Shown here piece by piece: positions 8,179 to 16,790 of a stretch of 51,504 nt of DNA. Every line of letters starts with the position of its first letter. Within the stretch, counting starts at the first letter, position 1. The stretch lies in NCBI RefSeq assembly GCF_000531125.1, contig NZ_CBTK010000223.1:1-51504 (forward strand). Reading direction: 5' to 3'. Origin of the DNA: Candidatus Contendobacter odensis Run_B_J11. Its GTDB lineage: Bacteria; Pseudomonadota; Gammaproteobacteria; Competibacterales; Competibacteraceae. The translations under genes were made by a program, and so were the position numbers. The notes beneath the pieces are model-generated. The model was given only the letters and a program-made list of their open reading frames with translations. It did not search any database and had not been told where the DNA came from.

Positions 8179-8200
8179 CCTCGCCCGCTGGCGGGAGAGG
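8179..8200. repeat. short inverted repeat after vWA gene
   Basis: CCTCGCCCGC (8179-8188) faces GCGGGAGAGG (8191-8200) with one mismatch, forming a 10-bp hairpin 11 bases after the vWA stop. There is no following T tract, so it is more likely a REP-like or mRNA-processing structure than a strong terminator. A similar CCCTCTCCC / GGGAGAGGG palindrome occurs at 37110-37130. Confidence 0.5.
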
Positions 8201-8211
8201 CTGGGCGCATA

Positions 8212-8248
8212 GGGACTTTTCCGCCGTCTGCCAGACGGGTAAAGTCCC
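8212..8248 (+). promoter_or_regulatory. long hairpin directly before the sigma-factor start
   Basis: GGGACTTT (8212-8219) pairs perfectly with AAAGTCCC (8241-8248), and inside it CCGTCT (8223-8228) pairs with AGACGG (8232-8237). The structure ends five bases before the ATG at 8254 and therefore covers the place where a ribosome binding site would lie. It could hold back sigma translation or act as a partial terminator between the vWA gene and the sigma operon. No T run follows, which argues against simple Rho-independent termination. Confidence 0.5.
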
Positions 8249-8253
8249 ATTCC

Positions 8254-8820
8254 ATGCCAACCGATGATGATGCCGACGAAATTCTGATGCTGCGCTACCG
8301 CGAGGGCGACGCCGATGCGTTCACGCGGTTATACGCCCGCCACAAGGGACCGCTCTACCGCTATCTGCTGCGTCAGTGCAACCTGCCGGCGATAGCCGAG
8401 GAACTGTTTCAGGATGTGTGGCTGAAGCTGGTTGCCGCACGAGCGAGCTACACCGTGCAGGCCAAATTCACCACCTATCTCTACCGGCTGGCTCATAACC
8501 GGCTGATCGATCACTATCGCGCCAGCGCCCGTGGCTTGCCGCTGTCTTACGCTGATGATTGCCCGGAATGGGCCGAAGTCCCAGCGCCGGCGGAAGCTCA
8601 GCCGGAGAATCAGGACGACCGCCGCCGCCAGGCCGAACAGTTATTGAACCTGCTGGCGGAATTACCTGAAGCCCAGCGCGAGGCGTTTCTGCTGAAGGAA
8701 GAAGCGGGGCTGTCGCTGGAGGCGATTGCGCAGGCGACGGGAACGGGCCGGGAAACCGTCAAGAGCCGCTTGCGCTACGCAGTAGCTCGCCTGCGGCGCG
8801 GCCTGGGAGGCGCACGATGA
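8254..8820 (+). CDS. ECF-type RNA polymerase sigma factor
   Basis: 188 residues from the ATG at 8254; longer in-frame starts from 8164 would run through the hairpins and add residues not typical of the family. The sigma-2 region is clear (EGDADAFTRLYARHKGPLYRYL, AEELFQDVWLKLV, YLYRLAHNRLIDHYR) and the sigma-4 region follows (LAELPEAQREAFLLKEEAGLSLEAIA, then the helix-turn-helix ETVKSRLRYAVARLRR). It directs RNA polymerase to a small regulon, probably including its own operon. The stop overlaps the start of the next gene (ATGA), the usual coupling of an ECF factor to its antagonist. Confidence 0.92.
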   Translation: MPTDDDADEILMLRYREGDADAFTRLYARHKGPLYRYLLRQCNLPAIAEELFQDVWLKLVAARASYTVQAKFTTYLYRLAHNRLIDHYRASARGLPLSYADDCPEWAEVPAPAEAQPENQDDRRRQAEQLLNLLAELPEAQREAFLLKEEAGLSLEAIAQATGTGRETVKSRLRYAVARLRRGLGGAR

Positions 8821-9527
8821 ACGATCCCCGCCATGACGAATTTCAACCCCTTGATGGTGAATTCCTGTCTGGTTTGTATCGGGAAACTTGCAATGTTGAT
8901 CCGCCGGACGAGCTGGATCAGCGCATTCTGACGGCAGCCCGAATAGCGGTGAAGCCGCGCCCGACACCCGTGATCCCTTTACCCAAGCCGCATCGCGCCC
9001 GGCGATGGACCCTGCCAATAGCCTTGGCGGCGACGGTGGTGCTGGCAGTGGGACTGATCCGGGTACTGCCGCCCGCCGGCGAGAGGAGCGGGATGCCAGC
9101 GGCGCTGGAGGAGAAAGCAGCGCGATCCCTGTCCCGGTCTGCTGCCGGGAAGGACGCGCCGGAGGCTAGGAGAGCCGAATCCACGATGGCTGATCATGCC
9201 AACCGGGCTGACCGTGCATCGCCGACATCGATTCTGCCCGCCACGCCGGCGGTCGGTGCGCTACAAAGTGCGCCGCTCGCTACGCCGAAAGCGTCAGCGG
9301 AACAGCGCCCACAGGAATCTCTCTTGCGAGCGGCGCCAGCAAAGCGGGACGTAGAAACAGTGCCGGATCGAGATCGGGCCAGGAAGCGACCGCCAGCGGA
9401 ATGGTTGGCGGAAATTGCTGAACTGCGCCGTCAGGGTCGGACCGTCGAGGCCGAGGCCCGTCTGACCGAGTTCCGACAGCATTATCCCGATGAACCGTCA
9501 GACACTGTGGCAGAACCACCGCGATAA
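8817..9527 (+). CDS. putative transmembrane anti-sigma factor
   Basis: 236 residues, one transmembrane helix at about 64-83 (WTLPIALAATVVLAVGLI) after a short acidic cytoplasmic part that could bind the sigma factor. The long Ala/Arg/Pro-rich region outside the membrane ends in a helical motif AEWLAEIAELRRQGRTVEAE that resembles a single TPR-like hairpin and recurs at the C-terminus of such proteins. There is no zinc-binding HxxxCxxC signature, so it is not a standard ZAS anti-sigma. Position (4-bp overlap with the ECF gene) and topology are the main evidence; the function is inferred. Confidence 0.65.
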   Translation: MNDPRHDEFQPLDGEFLSGLYRETCNVDPPDELDQRILTAARIAVKPRPTPVIPLPKPHRARRWTLPIALAATVVLAVGLIRVLPPAGERSGMPAALEEKAARSLSRSAAGKDAPEARRAESTMADHANRADRASPTSILPATPAVGALQSAPLATPKASAEQRPQESLLRAAPAKRDVETVPDRDRARKRPPAEWLAEIAELRRQGRTVEAEARLTEFRQHYPDEPSDTVAEPPR

Positions 9528-9579
9528 CACACGGCAATGCTGGAGGATGGCGAGAGAGATGGCTGCCGGCGGCGCTGAA

Positions 9580-9945
9580 CTACTGAGGAAGGAACTTATT
9601 GATGGTTGCGACCAGAATATCCTCGTCCACCGGCTTGACGACATAGCCTTTGGCGCCTTGGCGCTCACCCCAGATCTTGTCGGTTTCCTGATCCTTGGTG
9701 GTGACGATGATCACTGGTATCTGGCTGGTGGAAGGGTTTTTGGTGATCTGTCGGGTCGCCTGAAAACCATTCACTTTGGGCATGACCACATCCATCAGGA
9801 TGAGATCCGGTAGTTCCGCCTTGGCGATAACGACGCCTTCCATCCCATCCTTGGCGGTGATGATTTCGTGCCCATGTTTTTTGAGTATTTTGGCGAGACT
9901 CAACGTCTGGGTGGGCGAGTCGTCGACAATCAGTATGCGGGCCAT
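9580..9945 (-). CDS. pilH: twitching motility response regulator PilH
   Basis: A stand-alone CheY-type receiver of 121 residues, from the ATG at 9945; the frame continues upstream to 10014 but the added residues are not receiver-like. Acidic pocket Asp8/Asp9, phosphoacceptor Asp52 (LILMDVVMPK), a TTKDQETDK loop and the switch lysine in YVVKPVDE are all present. MARILIVDDSPT at the front and NGFQATRQ with IPVIIVTTKDQETDK closely follow Pseudomonas PilH, which with PilG tunes type IV pilus extension and retraction downstream of the Chp chemosensory kinase. No pilG, pilI or chp genes adjoin it here, so it is an isolated copy. It is convergent with the anti-sigma gene and divergent from the DUF2760 gene. 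Confidence 0.82.
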   Translation of the reverse strand: MARILIVDDSPTQTLSLAKILKKHGHEIITAKDGMEGVVIAKAELPDLILMDVVMPKVNGFQATRQITKNPSTSQIPVIIVTTKDQETDKIWGERQGAKGYVVKPVDEDILVATINKFLPQ

Positions 9946-10167
9946 GCTGCCACTCCTGAAGGGATCATGCGAGCCTTGGTGCTTGGGGAAACGGGGCGAC
10001 CGGCGCTCTACCAAAAATCTAGCCGACCATTCCGATATTCGCCAATGCTATTTTTAGCATCATAAGCGAAATTCATCGGTTTCGGGGATGCTCTCGTGAC
10101 CCTCAGCGGTCAGCGAGTGCGTGATAGGATACCAAGAGAACAGGTCTTATTCAGGGGAGTTTGTTGC

Positions 10168-10722
10168 GTGAAACAGTCACAATTGAGCTTTTTCAATCGC
10201 TTGACCTTGGCGCTGCGCGTCTTTGGGCGAATTCTGACCCATGATGAGTTCGCCGAAAACCTACTGCGGCTGGAGCGGGGCGAGCTGGATCTTTCCACGC
10301 CGGCAGTTCCAGAATTGCCCAAGCCGGCGGCGCTTCGGCAGACGTTGCCGGATTCTGCGTTGCAACTGCTGGCGCTGTTGCAACAGGAAGGCCGCTTCGT
10401 GGATTTTCTGAAGGAGAACGTCACCGCCTACTCCGATGCCGAGATCGGCGGTGCGGCGCGAGTGGTGCATGAAGGTTGCTACAAGGTGATCCGCGATCAT
10501 TTCCAGATCGATCCAGTGCGATCCGAAACCGAAGGGGTGCAGTTGACCTTGCCATCCGGGTTTGACGCCGCCGCAGTGCGGCTGACCGGTAATGTGGTCG
10601 GCCAACCGCCGTTCGTGGGTACCTTGATGCATCGCGGCTGGCAGGTGACCGCGATCAAACTGCCCAAGCTGGCCGAGGGCCACGATGTCCGGGTGCTGGC
10701 TCCGGCGGAGGTGGAGCTATGA
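10168..10722 (+). CDS. DUF2760-family protein
   Basis: 184 residues from the GTG at 10168, chosen because GGGGAG at 10154-10159 is well spaced; the frame extends upstream to 10096 without such a site. A short N-terminal helix (FFNRLTLALRVFGRIL) precedes a variable linker and a conserved C-terminal domain with LLQQEGRFVDFLKENV, YSDAEIGGAARVVHEGC and PPFVGTLMHRGW. This is the DUF2760 pattern; the family is typically encoded immediately before an Hsp70-like protein, and the overlap here (ATGA at 10719-10722) fits. It is likely a dedicated partner or cochaperone of that Hsp70; no biochemical role is known to me. Confidence 0.8.
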   Translation: MKQSQLSFFNRLTLALRVFGRILTHDEFAENLLRLERGELDLSTPAVPELPKPAALRQTLPDSALQLLALLQQEGRFVDFLKENVTAYSDAEIGGAARVVHEGCYKVIRDHFQIDPVRSETEGVQLTLPSGFDAAAVRLTGNVVGQPPFVGTLMHRGWQVTAIKLPKLAEGHDVRVLAPAEVEL

Positions 10723-12563
10723 GCGAGTCCCGCTACGCCGTCGGCATTGATCTGGGCACCACCCATTGCGTTATGGCGGCGGTGGATTTGACCGCCAGCG
10801 ACCGCGATGCGGTGGTGGACTGGATCGAACGCATTCCGCAATTGACCGCGCCGGGTTCGGTGGAGGAACGGCCGATGCTGCCATCGTTCCTGTACCTGCC
10901 GCATCCCGACGAGTTGCGACCGGAAGACCGCGTTTTGCCGTGGGGTGAGCCATCGCCTTTGGTGATTGGCGAGCTGGCCCGGAGCATGGGCGGACGCACT
11001 CCGATCCGGCTGGTCGCCAGTGCCAAGAGCTGGCTGTGTCATCCTGGCGTTGACCGGCGCGCCGCTATTCTGCCGGTGGAAGCGCCGGAAGAAGTGGCAC
11101 GAGTGTCGCCGCTGGAGGCGTCCACCCGCTATCTGGCGCATTTATGCGCGGCTTGGGATCAACAACATCCCGATGCGCCGCTGCCGGAACAGGAGGTCGT
11201 GCTAACGGTGCCGGCTTCCTTCGATCCCGTCGCTCGTGAACTGACCGCCGAGGCGGCAGCAGCGGTCGGTTTGGGCCATCTGGTATTGCTGGAGGAGCCA
11301 CAGGCGGCGCTGTATCACTGGATTCTGGCTGCCCAGGGCGCCTGGCGTAAACAGGTCCAGCTCGGCGACATTATCCTGGTGGTGGATCTCGGCGGCGGCA
11401 CCACCGATTTCTCGCTGATCGCGGTGACGGAGCGCGATGGTTCGCTGGAACTGGTACGGGTGGCGGTGGGCGATCACATCCTGCTGGGGGGCGACAACAT
11501 GGATCTGGCGCTGGCGCATACGGTTCGCGCCAAGCTGTCCGGGCAGGGCGTTAATCTCGATCCCTGGCAGTTGCAGGCGCTGACCCACGGCTGCCGCCAC
11601 GCCAAGGAAAGCCTGCTGAGCGAGGGTAGCGAAGCCGAGGCAGTTCCGGTGGTGGTGCCAAGTCGAGGTTCCCGGCTGATCGGCGGTACGCTGCGCACCG
11701 AACTGACTCGCGAAGAAGTCAGAACTACTCTGGTCGAGGGCTTTTTCCCATGGGTGGAGGCGACGGCGCGGCCTGCGATCCGGGCGCGGGCGGCATTGAC
11801 CAAGCTGGGGTTGCCCTATGCCCAGGATGCGGCCATGACCCGCCATCTGGCGGCGTTTCTGGGCCGACAGGTGGGCGCCACCCGCGATCTGGCCGGTTTC
11901 GACCGGCCGATGCCAGAGAACGCCAGCTTCCTGCATCCTACCGCTGTGCTGTTCAACGGCGGCGTGTTCAAGGCCCAGTCGCTGTTGACGCGGACCCTGG
12001 AGGTGCTAAACGGCTGGCTGGCTGCGGAGGATGCGCCGCCGGTGCGACTGCTGGAAGGGGCCGATCTTGATCTGGCGGTGGCGCGTGGCGCGGCTTATTA
12101 CGGCTATGTGCGACGTGGGCGTGGGGTGCGGATTCGGGGCGGCACCGCCAAGTCCTACTACGTTGGCGTGGAGAGCGCCATGCCGGCCGTGCCGGGGATG
12201 GAACCGCTGATTGAGGCGCTCTGTATTGCGCCCTTCGGCATGGAGGAGGGCACCCAGGCCGAACTGCCGCCACAGGAAGTCGGACTGGTGGTCGGCGAGC
12301 CGGTGCGTTTCCGCTTCTTCGGTTCCTCGGTGCGACGGTCGGACCATGTGGGCACGGTGCTGGAGCAATGGGCACCAGACGAGATGGAAGAGCTGGAGGA
12401 GATCGAGGCAACGTTGCCTGCCGAGGATCGCCAGCCGGGCGAAGTGGTGCCGGTGCGTCTGCACGCGGCAGTCACTGAAGTGGGGACGCTGCGTTTGGAA
12501 GCGGTGCCGCGATCCGGCGGGGAAAGTTGGAAGATCGAATTCGATGTGCGCGGGGAAAATTGA
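10719..12563 (+). CDS. Hsp70-family chaperone-like ATPase
   Basis: 614 residues. The actin-like ATPase domain is intact: phosphate-1 loop YAVGIDLGTTHCVMAAVD at the N-terminus, phosphate-2 loop VVDLGGGTTDFSL near 222-232, and a connecting segment LFNGGVFKA. It departs from DnaK in the divergent C-terminal part, the lack of an EEVD-like or lid-tail end, and an insertion-rich nucleotide domain. Such Hsp70s are distinct from DnaK/HscA/HscC and travel with DUF2760 proteins. The 4-bp overlap with the upstream gene indicates translational coupling. No DnaJ or GrpE partner adjoins, though a J-domain fusion exists at 45462. Substrate unknown. Confidence 0.88.
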   Translation: MSESRYAVGIDLGTTHCVMAAVDLTASDRDAVVDWIERIPQLTAPGSVEERPMLPSFLYLPHPDELRPEDRVLPWGEPSPLVIGELARSMGGRTPIRLVASAKSWLCHPGVDRRAAILPVEAPEEVARVSPLEASTRYLAHLCAAWDQQHPDAPLPEQEVVLTVPASFDPVARELTAEAAAAVGLGHLVLLEEPQAALYHWILAAQGAWRKQVQLGDIILVVDLGGGTTDFSLIAVTERDGSLELVRVAVGDHILLGGDNMDLALAHTVRAKLSGQGVNLDPWQLQALTHGCRHAKESLLSEGSEAEAVPVVVPSRGSRLIGGTLRTELTREEVRTTLVEGFFPWVEATARPAIRARAALTKLGLPYAQDAAMTRHLAAFLGRQVGATRDLAGFDRPMPENASFLHPTAVLFNGGVFKAQSLLTRTLEVLNGWLAAEDAPPVRLLEGADLDLAVARGAAYYGYVRRGRGVRIRGGTAKSYYVGVESAMPAVPGMEPLIEALCIAPFGMEEGTQAELPPQEVGLVVGEPVRFRFFGSSVRRSDHVGTVLEQWAPDEMEELEEIEATLPAEDRQPGEVVPVRLHAAVTEVGTLRLEAVPRSGGESWKIEFDVRGEN

Positions 12564-12603
12564 GACTGGATAGGGCGAGTGTCTATTGGCGATCCCTTGA
12601 TAA

Positions 12604-12624
12604 AGACTAAACTAAGCTTAGTCT
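12604..12624. terminator. palindrome between convergent genes, possible bidirectional terminator
   Basis: AGACTAA (12604-12610) pairs with TTAGTCT (12618-12624), and the centre ACTAAGCTTAGT is itself a perfect 12-bp palindrome. It lies between the convergent Hsp70 and aldolase genes, with AAA on both sides giving a short T run on each strand. The stem is A+T-rich and weak, so termination is only possible; an operator is an alternative. Confidence 0.4.
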
Positions 12625-12670
12625 AAAACAGGTATGACAGCTTCATTGGCGAACGTCCTGATTCCGCTGC

Positions 12671-13228
12671 TTAGATTTTGCCCGCCTGCTGGGCGATGAA
12701 AGCGGTCTTGGCCGACAATTCCAGCGAGCAGGTCCATTTATAGGCGAGGTTAAGGCTGTTGGCGCAGGCGTAGACCCCATGGCCGCGTACCACGGCAATG
12801 GGATAGTCCGCCAGAATTTCGGCGACCATGCGGGGCGAACGGGCTTCATACTGATCGTAGGGAATCGTCAGCACCGGCACCCGGCTGAAATATAACTGGC
12901 CCTCAAAGTCAGCCGGCAAAAATTCTTCGTTGTCCATGGTCATCGCCACCGAATAGGGGCCGTGGCTATGCAGCACGGCGCAGATTTCGGGGTTAGACTG
13001 GTAGATGGCCAGATGCAGGCGAGCGTCCATCGAAGCACCCTTGCCAATGAATCCATCAAGGCGGCACTCAACCAGATCGCCGCTGCTGAGCGTGTCCGCG
13101 CAGCAGCCGGTCGGCGTGATCCAGAGAGAATCACTATCCCGCACCGAGGCGTTGCCGCTGTGAGAATCGTTGAGGCCATACTGGCGCAGCCAGTGGTAGT
13201 GTCGAACCAGATCGTCTTTGCTGTTCAT
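12671..13228 (-). CDS. class II aldolase/adducin-family protein
   Basis: 185 residues from the ATG at 13228. The family's zinc site is visible as HSHG and RGHGVYA, and SGNASVR with ITPTG supply the phosphate-binding region. This fold includes fuculose-1-phosphate aldolase, ribulose-5-phosphate epimerase and methylthioribulose-1-phosphate dehydratase; the sequence alone does not decide the substrate, and the protein is slightly shorter than FucA. It lies 26 bases after the CpdA-like gene on the same strand and is probably cotranscribed with it, an association that does not point to a known pathway. Confidence 0.8.
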   Translation of the reverse strand: MNSKDDLVRHYHWLRQYGLNDSHSGNASVRDSDSLWITPTGCCADTLSSGDLVECRLDGFIGKGASMDARLHLAIYQSNPEICAVLHSHGPYSVAMTMDNEEFLPADFEGQLYFSRVPVLTIPYDQYEARSPRMVAEILADYPIAVVRGHGVYACANSLNLAYKWTCSLELSAKTAFIAQQAGKI

Positions 13229-13254
13229 GGTAGCGAATAATAAAGGAATGAGAC

Positions 13255-14055
13255 TCAAGCGGGAACCCGCCGCGTCAGACCGTGCGGGCGAACCGGCCAC
13301 TCGACCCGCTCCACTCCGGTCTTCAACCCGCCATCGGGATATAATTCAAACCAGCGATAACCGGGTGGCAATTCATCCGCCTCTGGCTCCAGCGCCCCCG
13401 GCTTGAATTGAATGCAAGTGGCCGGAGTCGCCAGCAGTTGAATCGTGCCCCGCCGGGCGGCGAATTCGCCATGGATATGCCCCCATACCACCGCCCGCAC
13501 CTGGGGATAACGATCCACCACTGCAAACAGTGCTTCACCATTGCTGACCGTCATGGTGTCGAGCCAGACCGTGCCGACCGGTAGCGGGTTGTGATGCAGA
13601 CAAACCAGGGTGTGTAATTCGGGGTGGAGGGCCAGCGCGGTATCGAGCAGCGCCAGCTCGCCGGGGGCCAGATGACCGCCGGGCGTACCGGGAAAGCTGG
13701 AATCCAGCAGCACGAACTGCCAGTGATCAGCGACCAAATACCGCTCCATCCGCACCGATCCGCCGCGCAGTACCCGCCCCATGATTCCGGGAAAATCGTG
13801 ATTGCCTGGCAAGCAGTAAACCGGCACCCCCAGCGACTCCAGTATCTGCCGCAGCCGGATATACGCTTCCGGTTCATCGCCGACCAAATCACCGGTAGCG
13901 AGGATAAAATCAGCTTGGGGATGTTGCTCCCGGATTCGTGCCAGTACCGCGTTCAATCCTGCGTCCACGTCCACGCCCCACAAGCGACTGCCCGGTTGAG
14001 CCTTGAGATGGAGATCGGTGATCTGGATCACTCGAAGTGGGTTGGCAGTCGGCAT
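13255..14055 (-). CDS. cpdA: CpdA-like 3',5'-cyclic nucleotide phosphodiesterase
   Basis: 266 residues from the ATG at 14055; the frame is open further upstream to 14535 but that part is not conserved and overlaps the divergent AAA+ gene. All metallophosphatase motifs are in order: ITDLHL, ATGDLVGDEPEAY, LPGNHDFPGIM, VCLHHNPLPVG and GHIHGEF. The order and spacing match class III cyclic AMP phosphodiesterases (CpdA), which hydrolyse cAMP with an Fe/Mn centre in the cytoplasm. A gene for a cyclic-nucleotide-gated channel lies about 4.4 kb away at 18475, so cyclic nucleotide signalling is likely active in this organism. About 200 bases of divergent promoter space separate it from the AAA+ gene. 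Confidence 0.85.
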   Translation of the reverse strand: MPTANPLRVIQITDLHLKAQPGSRLWGVDVDAGLNAVLARIREQHPQADFILATGDLVGDEPEAYIRLRQILESLGVPVYCLPGNHDFPGIMGRVLRGGSVRMERYLVADHWQFVLLDSSFPGTPGGHLAPGELALLDTALALHPELHTLVCLHHNPLPVGTVWLDTMTVSNGEALFAVVDRYPQVRAVVWGHIHGEFAARRGTIQLLATPATCIQFKPGALEPEADELPPGYRWFELYPDGGLKTGVERVEWPVRPHGLTRRVPA

Positions 14056-14259
14056 CGGAACGGGCCTCGCGAGAGATAGATCGTTGTGAAATGGCTTGAG
14101 GTTTCTGGAGTCGAACGGTCGAGTTCTGTTTTTCAGCAATGAACGACTCTTCGACTGGCTCAAGATAGCTGAATGGCTGGATGGAGCGGAAATCCTGATA
14201 CAGTAAGTCTTAGCATAGTGCTGTGGCAACGCATTCGATGACAACGCAGAGGACAGGAC

Positions 14260-16491
14260 ATGGCCAATCGGCGACGCGACGCAAAACATGATGGCGAGGA
14301 ACCGGGGTGGGAAGAGCAAATCCCAGCTATTCCCAGCCTGGGCGAGGGCGATGGCGACCGCTGGTTCAAGGAGTTTCTGCATGACGATCTGGAAGATTGC
14401 GAACTGGAGTGTGATGGCGACATTGAAGCCATTCTCGATGAACTGGTCCACCTCAGCCCGGACTATCCCGTTACCCGCCGCCGCTGGGTGCTGCGCGCCT
14501 GGCTGAACGTGCGGCAGGAACGCAGCGAGCGCCACCTGCGCCAGAATCGCCAGTGGCGGTTATTGCCTCTTCTCGGCATTACCCTGCGTGGCCCGATTGC
14601 CGCAACCTTGCAACGGCAACTGGACAAGCTGGAGGTGGAAAAACCGCATCTCGACCGGCGTCCGCCCTTTGGCAACGCTGCCGCTATCGCCGCCGCTCTG
14701 GGTCTGGCCCCGCTGGAGCACGAGTTACTGCTACTGGTTGCCATGCTCCACCTTGATCCCATTCTGCACACCGCCCTCAAGCCACTGGGCGAATTCACTC
14801 GCCGGGGCGCCTGTGCGGCGCTGGCAGCGATGCTCGGCGCCCGCGCTGAGGCGGTACATCGCGCCTTGCTGCCAGCGGGTCTACTGGCCCGTGCCGGCCT
14901 GATTCGGGTGGATGACAGCAGCAACTACGACTTACGTGCCAAACTGGATCTGCTCGACCGCCTGCCACAGTTGCTCTTGGGCGAGCGCCTGGATACCGCT
15001 ACCCTGTTCCAGCATTACATCACCCCGGCACGAGTCTCCTCGCTGACACCGGATGATTTCACCCATCTGGCCGAGGATTTTGACCTGGCCCGCCGCTTGC
15101 TGGCGCAGGCGACTGCAACCGGCGTCGCGGGCGTCAACATTCTGTTGTACGGCCCGCCCGGCACCGGCAAAACTGAAATGGCGCTGGCACTGGCCCAAGC
15201 TGCCGGTGTGGCGCTGCACACGGTACAGGCCAGCGATGAGGATGAAGACCCGCTCAACGCCCGCCAACGGCTGTCCCGCTACGGTCTGGCCCAGCACCTG
15301 CTGGCCCGGCGGCGCGAGTGCGCCTTGCTGTTCGACGAGGCCGGCGATGTACTCTCGGAAGGGGGCGAGATGGAATTGCCGTTTTTCTTCACCCGGCGCG
15401 AAAGCGGGGTTAACAAGGGTTGGCTGAACGGGGTGCTGGAGCAGAATCAGGTGCCGACGATCTGGATCATCAACCGGATTGACACCATTGATGAAGCCTT
15501 TCTGCGCCGTTTCGATCTGCATATCGCTTTGGATATTCCGCCCCGTCCCGTCCGTGAGCGGATCATTCGCCGTCATCTTGGCGAGTTGGCGGTGTCGCCG
15601 CGCTGGATCAGCGAGCGAGCGGAAAATCCCCACCTCAGCCCGGCGCTGGTACAAAAAGCGGCGCGGCTGGCACAACTGCTGCCGGAGGCGTTCGCTGAAC
15701 AGGGCGAGGCGTTGCTGAACCGGATGCTCGATAACGCCTTGACCGCAACGCACTACGGCGAACCGCCCTTCCGGCCAGCGACCGTGGGCATCGCCGACGA
15801 TTACGATCCCAGCCTGATCAATTGCGATTGCGATTTGCCGAATCTGGTCAAGGGTCTGTCTCGACAGGGCCAAGGCCGGATTTGCCTGTACGGACCTTCG
15901 GGAACCGGTAAGAGTGCCTTCGCCGCCTGGTTGGCGCGAACGCTGGATCGGCCTTTGTTGCTGCGCACCGCTTCTGATTTACTGAACTCGCTGGTCGGCG
16001 GCACCGAGGAGCGGATCGCCCGCATGTTTCAGGAAGCCCGCCACAGCAAAGCGGTATTGCTGATCGACGAAGCGGATTCCTTTCTGCGTGGCCGTCAGTA
16101 CGCTCACCAGACTTGGGAAGTCACCCAGGTTAATGAATTGCTGGTGCGGATGGAGCAGTTCGACGGCATTTTGCTGTGCGCTACCAACCGGATTGACGAT
16201 CTCGACGCGGCGGTACGGCGGCGCTTTGACATCAAGGCGCGGTTCTGGCCGCTGGCCGCCGAACAGGCTGAACACTGCTTTTGCCATGCGCTGAGTGAAG
16301 TCGGGACGCTGCCGGCGGAAGGTCTGTCCGATGAGCTGCTGACCCGGCTGTGGGCAGTGGGAGCGCTGACCTTGGGTGATTTCGCCACCGTCCGCCGTCG
16401 CGCCAGCCTGCTCGGCCAGACGTTGAGCGCTGAACTGCTGCTGATCGCGCTGACCGAAGAAGCGGCATTGCGGCGGCGGTTGGAGGAGTAA
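14260..16491 (+). CDS. tandem AAA+ ATPase
   Basis: 743 residues, cytoplasmic. The first 260 residues are helical and acidic with a conserved middle (LLPLLGITLRGPIAATLQRQL, GLAPLEHELLLLVAMLHLDP). Two AAA+ modules follow. Module 1: Walker A GPPGTGKT (298-305), Walker B-like LLFDEAGD (near 360), sensor NRIDTIDEAFLRRFD. Module 2: Walker A GPSGTGKS (545-552), Walker B LLIDEADSF (Asp603), sensor ATNRIDDLDAAVRRRFD. Both modules carry the arginine-finger-like RRFD ends of classic Cdc48/SpoVK-type AAA proteins. It may be an unfoldase or remodeller. It lies on the same strand as the DUF2760-Hsp70 pair, separated by two opposite-strand genes. Target unknown. Confidence 0.85.
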   Translation: MANRRRDAKHDGEEPGWEEQIPAIPSLGEGDGDRWFKEFLHDDLEDCELECDGDIEAILDELVHLSPDYPVTRRRWVLRAWLNVRQERSERHLRQNRQWRLLPLLGITLRGPIAATLQRQLDKLEVEKPHLDRRPPFGNAAAIAAALGLAPLEHELLLLVAMLHLDPILHTALKPLGEFTRRGACAALAAMLGARAEAVHRALLPAGLLARAGLIRVDDSSNYDLRAKLDLLDRLPQLLLGERLDTATLFQHYITPARVSSLTPDDFTHLAEDFDLARRLLAQATATGVAGVNILLYGPPGTGKTEMALALAQAAGVALHTVQASDEDEDPLNARQRLSRYGLAQHLLARRRECALLFDEAGDVLSEGGEMELPFFFTRRESGVNKGWLNGVLEQNQVPTIWIINRIDTIDEAFLRRFDLHIALDIPPRPVRERIIRRHLGELAVSPRWISERAENPHLSPALVQKAARLAQLLPEAFAEQGEALLNRMLDNALTATHYGEPPFRPATVGIADDYDPSLINCDCDLPNLVKGLSRQGQGRICLYGPSGTGKSAFAAWLARTLDRPLLLRTASDLLNSLVGGTEERIARMFQEARHSKAVLLIDEADSFLRGRQYAHQTWEVTQVNELLVRMEQFDGILLCATNRIDDLDAAVRRRFDIKARFWPLAAEQAEHCFCHALSEVGTLPAEGLSDELLTRLWAVGALTLGDFATVRRRASLLGQTLSAELLLIALTEEAALRRRLEE

Positions 16492-16790
16492 ATCTAGGAT
16501 TTTCGCTTTCCGTCATTCCCGCGTAGGCGGGAATCCAGTCAGCCGCTGAAAAGCCTGGATACCCGCTTTCGCGGGTATGACGAATTTACGGGTTTAGCGA
16601 AAGTCCTGAAATCATTATTCAGTCCCTTCTCAAAATTAAGGAGCCTGGAAGCGGGTCTTCAAGCCGGAATCGGGGAATTTCTCAAATTTTCCAAGGCTAT
16701 TACTATTCAAATCAATATATTAGTTTTTATACAGCCTCTAACCAGCCTGCCTAAGCGAAGATCCTGAGCTGGATCGGGATCGACCGAACG
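16492..16790. other. intergenic region with a repeat and an A+T-rich tract
   Basis: About 300 bases between the AAA+ gene and the convergent helicase gene. It holds the palindromic repeat described separately at 16511-16582, then an A+T-rich tract around 16690-16735. No open frame, RNA gene or clear terminator was recognised in the remainder. Confidence 0.6.
16511..16582. repeat. REP/MITE-like palindromic repeat (GTCATTCCCGC type)
   Basis: A 72-bp inverted repeat. The left arm starts CGTCATTCCCGCGTAGGCGG and runs to 16538; the right arm starts at 16555 and ends GCGGGTATGACG at 16582. Each arm has its own hairpin (CCCGC-GTAGG-CGGG and ACCCGC-TTTC-GCGGGT). This is the widely dispersed GTCATTCCCGC repeat of proteobacterial genomes, usually found between genes. 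Here it lies between two convergent genes and could aid transcription termination. Confidence 0.8.

Noticed and set aside
14932-15873. Minus-strand frame inside the AAA+ gene
   Set aside because: Shadow of the first AAA+ module.
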